DNA of 12,685 nucleotides from Milkweed yellows phytoplasma str. MW1 (lineage in GTDB: Bacteria; Bacillota_I; Bacilli_A; Acholeplasmatales; Acholeplasmataceae): positions 1 to 12,685 of the forward strand of contig NZ_AKIL01000037.1 of NCBI RefSeq assembly GCF_000309485.1. The letters are read 5' to 3'. Position 1 is the stretch's first letter, and each line of letters opens with the position of its first letter. The notes beneath the pieces are model-generated. The model was not told where the DNA came from, did not search any database, and saw only the letters and a program-made list of their open reading frames with translations. This document shows, one piece after another, positions 1 through 5,980 of this stretch. The position numbers and the translations under genes are program-made.

Positions 1-25
1 ATTATATATTATTATCGTTTAAAAG

Positions 26-61
26 AAAAAACATCTTTATTTAGATATAAAGATGTTTTTT
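26..61 (-). terminator. Bidirectional rho-independent-type terminator
   Basis: The sequence shows a perfect 15-bp inverted repeat (26-40 pairing with 47-61) around a 6-base loop (41-46). The core is ACATCTTTAT, flanked by an A-run on the left and a T-run on the right, so a U-tract is produced on either strand. It lies about 35 bases past the stop codon of the minus-strand gene ending at 95 and most likely terminates that transcript. It may also stop transcription entering from the left. Confidence 0.85.
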
Positions 62-94
62 TATTAAAGAAGTTTATTATTTTTAAGAAACCTA

Positions 95-1081
95 TTATCT
101 TTTAGATTGAGGTTTTTTAATTTGTTGTAAAATCAAAAAAATAATCGCTGAAATCATTATAGCGACAAAAACACCTATAATTATAATTTGGAAAGCGTTG
201 ATGCTTTTTTCTTTATCATCATCTTTTGTAGTGCTTTTTTTCGTTGTGGCAGCTGTTTCGGATGTTTCATCTTCCTTTTTAACGTCTTTTTCCTTAGTAG
301 TTTCAGAACCTTTGTTGCTGTTTTGAACAGTTGTTTCATCGGTTTTTTGATCGCTTGTTTCGGATGTTTCATCTTCTTTTAGTTTTTTATAATCTGTTTC
401 AATTTTGGTTAATTGCGTTTTTTTAACTTCCAATTTAGAAGAATGACTTTTAGTAAAAAGATCATTTATTTTATTTCTTAAATTATTGATATTGGTATCA
501 CTTAATTTATTAGCATCACCCTTCAATTCTGTTTTTTTAGTTTCTAAACTTTTCATATTGGTTTCTAATAATTCAGTTTGTTTCATTATGTTGTGAAACG
601 CCGTTTTAACTTCTTCCAAAGTTTTTTCACCTACTTTGGATAAAACTAAAGCATCATTTAAATACTTCTGTTTTTGATCTTTTATGTTTTTCACCAATTG
701 TTGCATATTTTCCAAAATAGTTTTATCATCAGCTGGCGTAATGTTTTTTGTCGATAATTTATTATTTATTTCGGTTGATAAACTATCGAAAGGCATTTCT
801 TCAAAAAGTTGTTTTAACTTTTCTATATTGGCAGTAGTAAAGATTTTTTGGATTTCTGTTTCAAAAGTTGATATTTCTTGTAATAAAGCCTCAGCTTTGG
901 CTTTGATATCAGCTTTTTGTTGGTCTTTATTTTTTATTTCTAAAATCTGCTCTTTGATAAGCTGAGTTTTTGTGTCAACCCCAAACACCTTATTATGAGA
1001 GAAGAATATCAATAGGAAAACTGACAAAATCCCTGTTAATTGTAAAAATTTAGATAAATAATTTTTATTTTGCGAAAACAT
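95..1081 (-). CDS. Unrecognised secreted, C-terminally membrane-anchored surface protein
   Basis: The family is not recognised. The 328-residue product starts with an N-terminal signal peptide: Lys-containing n-region, hydrophobic core about residues 12-27, probable cleavage near VFG|VD at residue 34. A long Lys/Glu-rich, probably coiled-coil ectodomain follows (about 35-225). Next comes a low-complexity Thr/Asp/Glu/Lys/Ser stalk (about 226-294) with two exact EDETSET copies at residues 236-242 and 270-276. A transmembrane helix (about 296-318) and a short basic tail (KKPQSKR) complete it. There is no cysteine. Inferred topology is most of the chain outside the cell, anchored at the C-terminus, the same plan as phytoplasma Amp; the locus differs from the groEL-nadE position known for amp in aster yellows phytoplasmas. 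The start is the only usable ATG, since an in-frame stop lies upstream. The nearest Shine-Dalgarno-like run (AGAAAGGG, 1100-1107) is about 18 bases away, so initiation looks weak or leaderless. It is transcribed away from dnaX and ends at its own terminator (26-61). Confidence 0.8.
   Translation of the reverse strand: MFSQNKNYLSKFLQLTGILSVFLLIFFSHNKVFGVDTKTQLIKEQILEIKNKDQQKADIKAKAEALLQEISTFETEIQKIFTTANIEKLKQLFEEMPFDSLSTEINNKLSTKNITPADDKTILENMQQLVKNIKDQKQKYLNDALVLSKVGEKTLEEVKTAFHNIMKQTELLETNMKSLETKKTELKGDANKLSDTNINNLRNKINDLFTKSHSSKLEVKKTQLTKIETDYKKLKEDETSETSDQKTDETTVQNSNKGSETTKEKDVKKEDETSETAATTKKSTTKDDDKEKSINAFQIIIIGVFVAIMISAIIFLILQQIKKPQSKR
254..376. repeat. Perfect 21-bp in-frame direct repeat in the stalk of the surface protein
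   Basis: Positions 254-274 and 356-376 are identical over 21 bases. Their starts are 102 bp (34 codons) apart. Each copy encodes EDETSET in the minus-strand frame. The spacing keeps the frame, as expected for a segment duplication in a low-complexity stalk. The flanking sequences have diverged. Confidence 0.85.
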
Positions 1082-1143
1082 TTGTATTTTATTTAAAAAC
1101 CCTTTCTATTAGATTTATTAAAATACATCTTCATTTTATAATA

Positions 1144-1166
1144 AATGAATAAAATATTTATTCATT
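1144..1166. promoter_or_regulatory. 10-bp perfect dyad upstream of the surface-protein gene
   Basis: AATGAATAAA (1144-1153) is the exact reverse complement of TTTATTCATT (1157-1166), with a 3-base centre. On the minus strand it directly precedes a possible -10 box, TATTAT (1143-1138), about 57 bases before the gene's ATG. The position would suit an operator, or a hairpin at the very start of the transcript. No good -35 box is visible. Function is inferred from placement only. Confidence 0.4.
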
Positions 1167-1297
1167 ACATAAGTAATTTTATCATATTTAAATTAGGAAA
1201 ATTTAAATATTTGTGCGATATTTAGCGTTTGTTTGGTTCATTAAATCAACCTAATTTCGGCAAAATTTAAACTTTTTATTCCGTTTTGAACTGAAAA

Positions 1298-1372
1298 AAG
1301 GCCTCTTTGTAAAAAGGTAAAAAAACCACATTTTAGACTTTCTAAAAAGCCTTAAAAGAAATTTTTTCTTTT
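1298..1372 (+). other. Nested stem-loops followed by a terminator-like A/T hairpin
   Basis: AAGGC (1298-1302) pairs with GCCTT (1349-1353) and encloses a perfect 7-bp hairpin, TTTTAGA/TCTAAAA (1331-1337 with 1341-1347, loop CTT). Immediately after this, AAAAGAAA (1354-1361) pairs with TTTCTTTT (1365-1372) and runs into further T residues, which resembles a weak terminator. An alternative pairing of CCT near 1302 with AGG near 1317 is also possible, so competing folds exist. No known RNA family was recognised. Confidence 0.35.
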
Positions 1373-1379
1373 TTTAAAT

Positions 1380-1435
1380 TGCTCTTTTTCTCGGTAAAAA
1401 AATTTGAGAAACAGAAAAATGAAGAAAAAGACGCA
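1380..1435 (+). other. Long bulged stem-loop of unknown role
   Basis: TGC plus TCTTTTTCT (1380-1391) pairs with AGAAAAAGA plus GCA (1423-1435), giving 9 + 3 base pairs with a single bulged C at 1432. The loop is about 31 bases and A-rich. A competing CGGT/ACCG pairing (1392-1395 with 1435-1438) shares bases with it. The stem is mostly A-T, so chance pairing in AT-rich DNA cannot be excluded. Confidence 0.3.
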
Positions 1436-1483
1436 CCGCATTAGAAAAAAAGGCTTTTCATATGGTAAAATATTAAGACGTGA

Positions 1484-1505
1484 TTTTATTTGTAGTCAAA
1501 TAAAA
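1484..1505 (+). other. 9-bp perfect AT hairpin, terminator-like
   Basis: TTTTATTTG (1484-1492) and CAAATAAAA (1497-1505) form a perfect stem with the 4-base loop TAGT, followed by a T-rich run (1507-1514). It is enclosed by a possible outer helix AGACG/CGTCT (1476-1480 with 1540-1544). It could end a short transcript initiated further left, or be part of the dnaX leader. Confidence 0.35.
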
Positions 1506-1546
1506 ATTTTTTTATTCTTTATTTAGTTAAATTTTTAGGCGTCTCC

Positions 1547-1576
1547 CTTCCATAAAACCTCTTGGAAGAATATAAT
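1547..1576 (+). promoter_or_regulatory. Putative dnaX promoter with adjacent inverted repeat
   Basis: A perfect -10 box, TATAAT (1571-1576), lies 40 bases before the dnaX ATG and would give a leader of about 34 bases. The -35 region is poor (TTCCAT, 1548-1553, at 17-bp spacing). An inverted repeat CTTCCA (1547-1552) / TGGAAG (1563-1568) covers the -35 region and spacer, where a regulator could bind. The -10 assignment rests on sequence match and spacing alone. Confidence 0.45.
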
Positions 1577-1616
1577 GTAAAAGAATGAATTTATAAGAAA
1601 AAGGATTTATTTTTGT

Positions 1617-3356
1617 ATGTCTTATTTAGCTTTATATCGCAAACATAGGCCTAAAAATTTTTATGGGATGGTAGGTCAAGAAGTTGTTATTAAAACTTTA
1701 AAAAACGCTATCAAATTGCAAAAAATTCATCATTGTTATTTGTTAAGCGGCAATAAGGGTGTAGGTAAAACCACTTTGGCTAAAATTTTAGCTAAAGCCG
1801 TTAACTGTCAAAATCCTCAAGGACAAGATTGTTGTAATGAATGTGAATCTTGTTTAGTGGTCCACCAAAAAGCAAATTTAGATGTGATTGAAATTGATGG
1901 TGCTTCTTATAATGGTGTAGATGAAATTAGAGAATTAAAAGACACAGTTCAATATAAACCTCATTTATTAAAATATAAAGTTTATATTATTGATGAAGTT
2001 CATGTCTTATCTAGCAATGCTTTTAACGCTTTATTGAAGTTATTGGAAGAACCCCCATTGAACGTTGTTTTAGTTTTAATAACTAGTGAATTAGCTAAAA
2101 TTCCTAAAACCATTCTTTCCCGAACTCAACATTTTCATTTACCGAATTTGACCGATGAAGAAATTAAAACTAAATTAAACCCTATTGTGGAGGAAGAAAA
2201 AATTTTAATTACTGATGAAGCTTTAACCACTATAGCAGCTTATTCAGACGGAAGCGTGCGAGATGCTTTAAATTTATTAGATAAAATCAGTTCTTATAAA
2301 ACTAACTTGATTGAAAAAAAAGATGTTGAAAAAATGTTAGGAGTTATTTCAGAAATTAAAATCAACCAATTAGTCGAATCTTTGGTTCAACCAGACATCA
2401 ACCAAATGATCGCTTTTTTAGAATTAATTTTGAAACCTAATGTGCAAATTTTACCGTTTTTAGATGATTTAATTGATTTTTTTCAAAAATTATTATTAGA
2501 ACATGTGACTAATCCTCAAGAAAATACAAATTTATTCCGTTTGTTAACCAATTCTAAAAGGAATGAATTTTTTGAAATCTTGTTAACTTTAAAACAAAAT
2601 ATTATCCATTTCCCTACTAAAAAAAATTCTTTAATTTTAAACTTCATTAAAATACATAATCTGTTTTTTGACAAAAATATAATTATCAAAAAGACTTCTA
2701 TCGCTGTCAAAAACACTAATACAGTGGTGAACAATAATAATCGGAACAATAATACTTCATATTCTAATAACGGCCTTCCTTACGCTAAAAAAGAATCTAA
2801 AAAATCTTATCTGGCTAACAAAAAGGCAATTGTTTCAGAAGAAACGATAGAATTAGAAAATAATTTAATAAAACATATTAAAAAAATTCTGCTTAATCCA
2901 GATGATAAAATAACCACTCTTTTAAACAAAAGATGGGCTAATTTAAAAACTTATTCTGACAATTTAGAGTTAGAAGTCTCTGCCAAAGTTTTATCCGAAG
3001 CTAAATTGTTGATGATTGGACGTAACAAAGAAATGCTGCTAGCTTGTTCGGATATGAATAATTATAAGAATTTATTAAATGTTAATGTGAAAAAAAACAT
3101 TAAGAAACTTTTTAACTCTAAAAAAACTATTATTAATGATTATTTTGTTATTTTGCCAAAACATTGGGATGAAGTGATCAAAGTGGCTTATGATAAATAT
3201 CAAACAACTAATAATCTGATGGATTTTGATTTATCTCATTTAGACAATAGTTTTTATGAACAAAACTCCTTTGTCAAAATAGAACAAAATGAACTAGAAC
3301 TAATTAAACTAGCCAGAGAATATTTTGGTTTTGATAAAGTAAAAATTAAGATATAA
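1617..3356 (+). CDS. dnaX: DNA polymerase III gamma/tau subunit
   Basis: This is the clamp-loader ATPase subunit that loads the beta sliding clamp and couples the replisome. At 579 residues it is close to the usual Firmicutes length. The N-terminal AAA+ module shows Walker A GNKGVGKT (residues 45-52), a zinc-binding cysteine cluster (C64, C72/73, C76, C79), Walker B IIDEVH (124-129) and the sensor/arginine-finger motif near residues 168-170. That motif reads SRT rather than the family's usual SRC; the arginine is kept. A low-complexity Asn-rich linker (about 366-388) separates the collar domain from the tau-like C-terminal region. AAGGA lies about 11 bases before the ATG. The gene heads a plus-strand run with ybaB 12 bases downstream, an order conserved in Firmicutes (dnaX-yaaK). 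No E. coli-style in-frame A AAA AAG slip site was found, so separate gamma production is not supported. Confidence 0.95.
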   Translation: MSYLALYRKHRPKNFYGMVGQEVVIKTLKNAIKLQKIHHCYLLSGNKGVGKTTLAKILAKAVNCQNPQGQDCCNECESCLVVHQKANLDVIEIDGASYNGVDEIRELKDTVQYKPHLLKYKVYIIDEVHVLSSNAFNALLKLLEEPPLNVVLVLITSELAKIPKTILSRTQHFHLPNLTDEEIKTKLNPIVEEEKILITDEALTTIAAYSDGSVRDALNLLDKISSYKTNLIEKKDVEKMLGVISEIKINQLVESLVQPDINQMIAFLELILKPNVQILPFLDDLIDFFQKLLLEHVTNPQENTNLFRLLTNSKRNEFFEILLTLKQNIIHFPTKKNSLILNFIKIHNLFFDKNIIIKKTSIAVKNTNTVVNNNNRNNNTSYSNNGLPYAKKESKKSYLANKKAIVSEETIELENNLIKHIKKILLNPDDKITTLLNKRWANLKTYSDNLELEVSAKVLSEAKLLMIGRNKEMLLACSDMNNYKNLLNVNVKKNIKKLFNSKKTIINDYFVILPKHWDEVIKVAYDKYQTTNNLMDFDLSHLDNSFYEQNSFVKIEQNELELIKLAREYFGFDKVKIKI

Positions 3357-3368
3357 TAAGGAGTGAAA

Positions 3369-3665
3369 ATGAATATTAATACTAATATGTTTGATAAATT
3401 AAGAAAAATGCAAGAAACTATTCAAAAAGAGCAAAAAACATTAGAATCCAAAGAATTTATTGCTACAATAGGAGATGTTATAATAGTGATGCAAGGAACT
3501 AAACAAGTTGTTGATGTTCGTATTAAAAACACCCAAGCTCTTGAAAATTTAGATATTCTGCAAGAAAGCATTTTATTATCTTTTAACGAAGTTTTAAAAC
3601 AAGTAGAAGATGCTTCAAGAGAAGTCATTAATAAAGCTTCTGAAAATTTAGAATTCACTTTTTGA
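3369..3665 (+). CDS. ybaB: YbaB/EbfC family nucleoid-associated protein
   Basis: This is a small DNA-binding protein of the YbaB/EbfC (YaaK) family, which forms dimers and binds DNA near replication-recombination genes. The 98-residue product has an N-terminal helix (about 5-27), a central beta segment with the family-like KQVVDVRIKN stretch, and a C-terminal helix. It lacks the Met/Gly-rich tail of longer homologues. I place the start at ATG 3369. AAGGAG (3358-3363) is a strong ribosome binding site 5 bases upstream, whereas the in-frame GTG at 3363 overlaps that site. The gene follows dnaX as in Firmicutes, but recR, the usual third member, is absent and rpoE comes next. It ends in TGA, which shows that UGA is a stop here. 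Confidence 0.88.
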   Translation: MNINTNMFDKLRKMQETIQKEQKTLESKEFIATIGDVIIVMQGTKQVVDVRIKNTQALENLDILQESILLSFNEVLKQVEDASREVINKASENLEFTF

Positions 3666-3716
3666 TAATTTTATTATCTTTTAATCATTTTCTTAGAAAG
3701 AGGACAACAATTTATA

Positions 3717-4256
3717 ATGAAGGACGAAAAGAACCTAATCGACCCTAATAATTCAATGGTTGATATTTCTTATCAAATTTTACAACAAAATAAAACATCT
3801 ATACCTATTTATCAATTAATGGAACAAGTTTTCCAAATTAAGCAATTAGATTTCACTGATGTGGAGAAAGTTTCTCAACTATATTTAGATATTGTTTTAA
3901 GCGGTCTTTTTGTTTTTAATGGTCAAGATCTTTGGTGCGTTAAAACGGACAATCTACATTTATGGGATAAAGAGTATTATGCTGAAAAAGACGATAAAGA
4001 TGATGAAGAACAAACAGATATCGATCATAAAATTTTAGATTTTGAAGATTTTACTTTAAAACCTAAAAATAATGATATTCATGATGAAGATAGCGATGAG
4101 CACGAAGAAGAAGTAGAAGAAGCGTTAGATATTGATTCAGAAGAACATTTAGATAATGATATCAAAAAACCTCAAGTGGATTTAAATTCTGTGAGCGATG
4201 ATGATGACAAAGAAGACGATATCAATGATGAATATGATTATTTATACGATAAATAA
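3717..4256 (+). CDS. rpoE: DNA-directed RNA polymerase delta subunit
   Basis: This is the Gram-positive RNA polymerase accessory subunit that promotes polymerase recycling and reduces non-specific nucleic-acid binding. Residues about 10-85 form the HARE-HTH-type domain: start MVDISYQIL, and a middle stretch ending LVFNG-like QDLWCVK. The second half is an extremely acidic tail (Asp/Glu runs from about residue 88 to the end at 179) with few basic residues. This two-part build is typical of delta. A GAGG sequence (3700-3703) lies 13 bases before the ATG, slightly far. The 51-base gap before it shows no clear terminator, so it probably belongs to the dnaX transcript. The following 82 bases before pssA contain only weak AT pairing. 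The name is used in its Firmicutes sense (delta), not the E. coli sigma-E. Confidence 0.88.
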   Translation: MKDEKNLIDPNNSMVDISYQILQQNKTSIPIYQLMEQVFQIKQLDFTDVEKVSQLYLDIVLSGLFVFNGQDLWCVKTDNLHLWDKEYYAEKDDKDDEEQTDIDHKILDFEDFTLKPKNNDIHDEDSDEHEEEVEEALDIDSEEHLDNDIKKPQVDLNSVSDDDDKEDDINDEYDYLYDK

Positions 4257-4338
4257 AATATTTCCCCATATGATAATTTAAAAAAATATTAATACAAAAA
4301 ACAACAAGTTGTATTATCAAGTAAGCGGAGTTAAAAAA

Positions 4339-4980
4339 ATGTTCTTAGGTATATACGATTATACTGTATATTTAACTTATTTAAATTTACTAAGCGGCTT
4401 TATTGGCGTCAGTTTAGTTGTTTTTATAGAAAAAAAAATCGGCTTAGCTTCTGTTTTTTTGTTAATATCAGGAATTTGCGATATTTTTGATGGCATAGTT
4501 AGTCGTAGTAAAAAAAACCGTTCTCTTTTGGAAAAAAGATATGGTGTACAAATTGATTCTTTGGCTGATTTAGTTAGTTTCGGCGTTTTGCCAGTAGCGA
4601 TAGGTTATTCTTTATTGAAACAAGCGGTTCCTTCGGAATCTACTTTTTATAAACCTTTAACATTCGCTTTTATCTTTTTTGGTAGTTTATACGTTTTAGC
4701 AGCTTTAATTAGATTAGCTTATTTTAACGTTTTAACGGAGGAAAATAAAGAATTAAATTCTAAAGTTTTTATCGGCGTTCCGGTTACTTGTTCCTCAGTT
4801 CTGTTCCCTTTTTTAATTTTAATTTACTTACAATTAGGTAAATTGTGGAAAGATTTTAAGGATATTCATTGGTGTTTATCACCTTTAATATATCTCTTTT
4901 TCCTCATGTTATTTTCTTTTTTATTTGTTTATGATAAAATTAAATTTAAAAAACAAAAAATATTTTATATTTCTTTTTAA
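4339..4980 (+). CDS. pssA: CDP-diacylglycerol-serine O-phosphatidyltransferase
   Basis: This membrane enzyme makes phosphatidylserine from CDP-diacylglycerol and L-serine. The 213-residue product has several hydrophobic segments (about 12-30, 36-47, 78-92, 110-130, 150-170, 180-198). The CDP-alcohol phosphotransferase signature is present: D48, D51, G52, R56, G69, D73 and D77. Two oddities are visible. The usual Ala before the Arg is Ser (DGIVSR), and the Arg-to-Gly spacer is 12 residues instead of the usual 8. An in-frame TTG at 4309 would add ten residues, but I prefer ATG 4339 because GGAG (4327-4330) lies 8 bases upstream. Serine rather than another alcohol as substrate is inferred from length, from the SLADLVSFG stretch resembling B. 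subtilis PssA, and from psd following at once. Confidence 0.88.
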   Translation: MFLGIYDYTVYLTYLNLLSGFIGVSLVVFIEKKIGLASVFLLISGICDIFDGIVSRSKKNRSLLEKRYGVQIDSLADLVSFGVLPVAIGYSLLKQAVPSESTFYKPLTFAFIFFGSLYVLAALIRLAYFNVLTEENKELNSKVFIGVPVTCSSVLFPFLILIYLQLGKLWKDFKDIHWCLSPLIYLFFLMLFSFLFVYDKIKFKKQKIFYISF

Positions 4981-4991
4981 GTGCGTTATTT

Positions 4992-5019
4992 TTAACGTTG
5001 ATTTTGATTTTGTTATACT
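4992..5019 (+). promoter_or_regulatory. Putative promoter for psd
   Basis: An extended -10 element, TG-T-TATACT (box 5014-5019, TG at 5011-5012), lies 16 bases after a partial -35 match, TTAACG (4992-4997). It would start transcription about 30 bases before the psd ATG, allowing psd-pyrG expression apart from the upstream cluster. A 5-bp hairpin (CGTTA/TAACG, 4984-4997) overlaps the -35. The evidence is sequence match only. Confidence 0.4.
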
Positions 5020-5057
5020 TAGAAATGTGTCTCAAAAAATGATTAAAGGTCGTTTAT

Positions 5058-5948
5058 ATGAAAAAAATAGTTGATAAAAAAGGGAATGTTTTAGAGGACA
5101 AGATTACTAGCAAACAACAAACATTTTTGTATTCTAATATTGAAAAGAACTTTTGGAAAAGACTGTTTTTAAAAATTCTTGTTTCCAAATTTGTGAATTA
5201 TTTAGCTAGTTTATATTTTAAAACCTTTTTGTCTAAAATTCACATCTCTAAAACAATCAAAGAATATAATATAGATTTGGATTTATTCGAAAAGAAAAAA
5301 TTTCGTTCTTATAATGATTTTTTTACGCGAAAATATAAACATCTGTCTTTTGATAGAAAGGAAACAACTTTCATTAGCCCTTGTGAAGGGCTAGTTAGTA
5401 TTTTTCCTATTTATCATAATAGCGTATACACTATTAAAAATGTTAATTATCATTTAAGTGATTTATTAAAAGATGATAAATTGGCTTCAGAATATTTAGA
5501 TGGTCAATTAGTGATGTTTAGGTTAAAAGCTAACGATTATCATCGTTATATTTTTATAGATGATGGTTTATTAGGTCTAAAAACGGTTAAAATCAAGGGT
5601 AAATTTCATACAGTGAACCCTATAGCTTTTAAACAATTTAACGTTCTACAAGAAAATACTAGAGAATATAATATTTTATATACTCATAATTTTGGTCAAG
5701 TAGTTCAAATAGAAGTCGGCGCTATGATGGTGGGTAAAATCAACAATCATGAAATCAGTAAGTTTGTTAAAGGCCAAGAAAAAGGTTTTTTTTCTTTTGG
5801 CGGTTCTACCGTAGTTTTATTGATTAAACCGAATAAAGTTGCTTTTGATCAAGATATTTTAAACAATACGAGAAATAACGCTGAAACCCAAATTAATATC
5901 GGTGAAACAATTGGACATAAAATAGAGAAAATGTTGGATGTGATCTAA
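5058..5948 (+). CDS. psd: Phosphatidylserine decarboxylase proenzyme
   Basis: This enzyme decarboxylates phosphatidylserine to phosphatidylethanolamine at the membrane. It is made as a proenzyme that cleaves itself before a Ser, which becomes the pyruvoyl cofactor. The product is 296 residues. Visible family marks are YNDFFTRK (85-92), DYHRY (160-164, H162), VGAMMVGKIN (220-229) and the cleavage site GGST (248-251, S250) in FGGSTVVLL. Processing should yield a beta chain of about 249 residues and an alpha chain of about 47. The motif that normally supplies the processing Asp (SPCD or VDG in homologues) reads SPCEG at 107-111, with Glu at 110 encoded by GAA. AAAGG lies 8 bases before the ATG. 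It follows pssA by 77 bases and precedes pyrG by 32, and probably uses a promoter at about 4992-5019. Confidence 0.9.
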   Translation: MKKIVDKKGNVLEDKITSKQQTFLYSNIEKNFWKRLFLKILVSKFVNYLASLYFKTFLSKIHISKTIKEYNIDLDLFEKKKFRSYNDFFTRKYKHLSFDRKETTFISPCEGLVSIFPIYHNSVYTIKNVNYHLSDLLKDDKLASEYLDGQLVMFRLKANDYHRYIFIDDGLLGLKTVKIKGKFHTVNPIAFKQFNVLQENTREYNILYTHNFGQVVQIEVGAMMVGKINNHEISKFVKGQEKGFFSFGGSTVVLLIKPNKVAFDQDILNNTRNNAETQINIGETIGHKIEKMLDVI

Positions 5949-5980
5949 TTGTTTTTCTCCCATAGGAAAAAGGAAAAAAG

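Larger units (their letters stand above)
1082..1616. other. 535-bp divergent intergenic region rich in inverted repeats
   Basis: This region lies between the divergent surface-protein gene and dnaX and contains no gene I recognise. It holds an AT-rich dyad (1144-1166), nested stem-loops (1298-1372), an imperfect long stem (1380-1435), an AT hairpin (1484-1505), and an inverted repeat (1547-1568) next to a TATAAT box. A 35-codon frame with a very basic N-terminal half (1419-1526, +) is open but has no clear ribosome binding site. In Firmicutes the SRP RNA gene often sits just upstream of dnaX, so I looked for its GGAA-loop and AGCAG signature on both strands and did not find it. A diverged RNA, a long 5' leader or degraded sequence all remain possible. 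Confidence 0.6.

Noticed and set aside
188-965. Open frames on the plus strand opposite the surface-protein gene
   Set aside because: They are Phe/Ser/Cys-rich reverse images of a Lys/Glu-rich coding sequence and lack ribosome binding sites.
1200-1616. SRP RNA, RNase P RNA or tmRNA upstream of dnaX
   Set aside because: I searched both strands by eye for the SRP GGAA loop with AGCAG, for the RNase P GAGGAAAGTCC segment and for tmRNA ends, and found none.
2311-3097. Frameshift or slippage site in dnaX making a gamma form
   Set aside because: Runs of eight A occur (near 2314, 2619 and 3090), and an AAAAAAG string near 2787, but the zero frame is T AAA AAA G, not A AAA AAG, and no supporting stem-loop is evident. 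AT bias explains the runs.
3363-3368. GTG start for ybaB adding two residues
   Set aside because: This GTG overlaps the AAGGAG ribosome binding site; ATG 3369 has correct spacing.
4258-4298. Terminator between rpoE and pssA
   Set aside because: AATATTT and AAATATT can pair, but the stem is 7 bp of A/T only with a loop of about 20 bases and no U-run.
4309-4338. TTG start for pssA adding ten residues
   Set aside because: No ribosome binding site precedes it, whereas GGAG lies 8 bases before ATG 4339; the extra residues do not look like a PssA N-terminus.
4984-4997. Terminator after pssA
   Set aside because: The CGTTA/TAACG hairpin has only 5 bp and the following sequence is interrupted by G; it overlaps a likely promoter instead.
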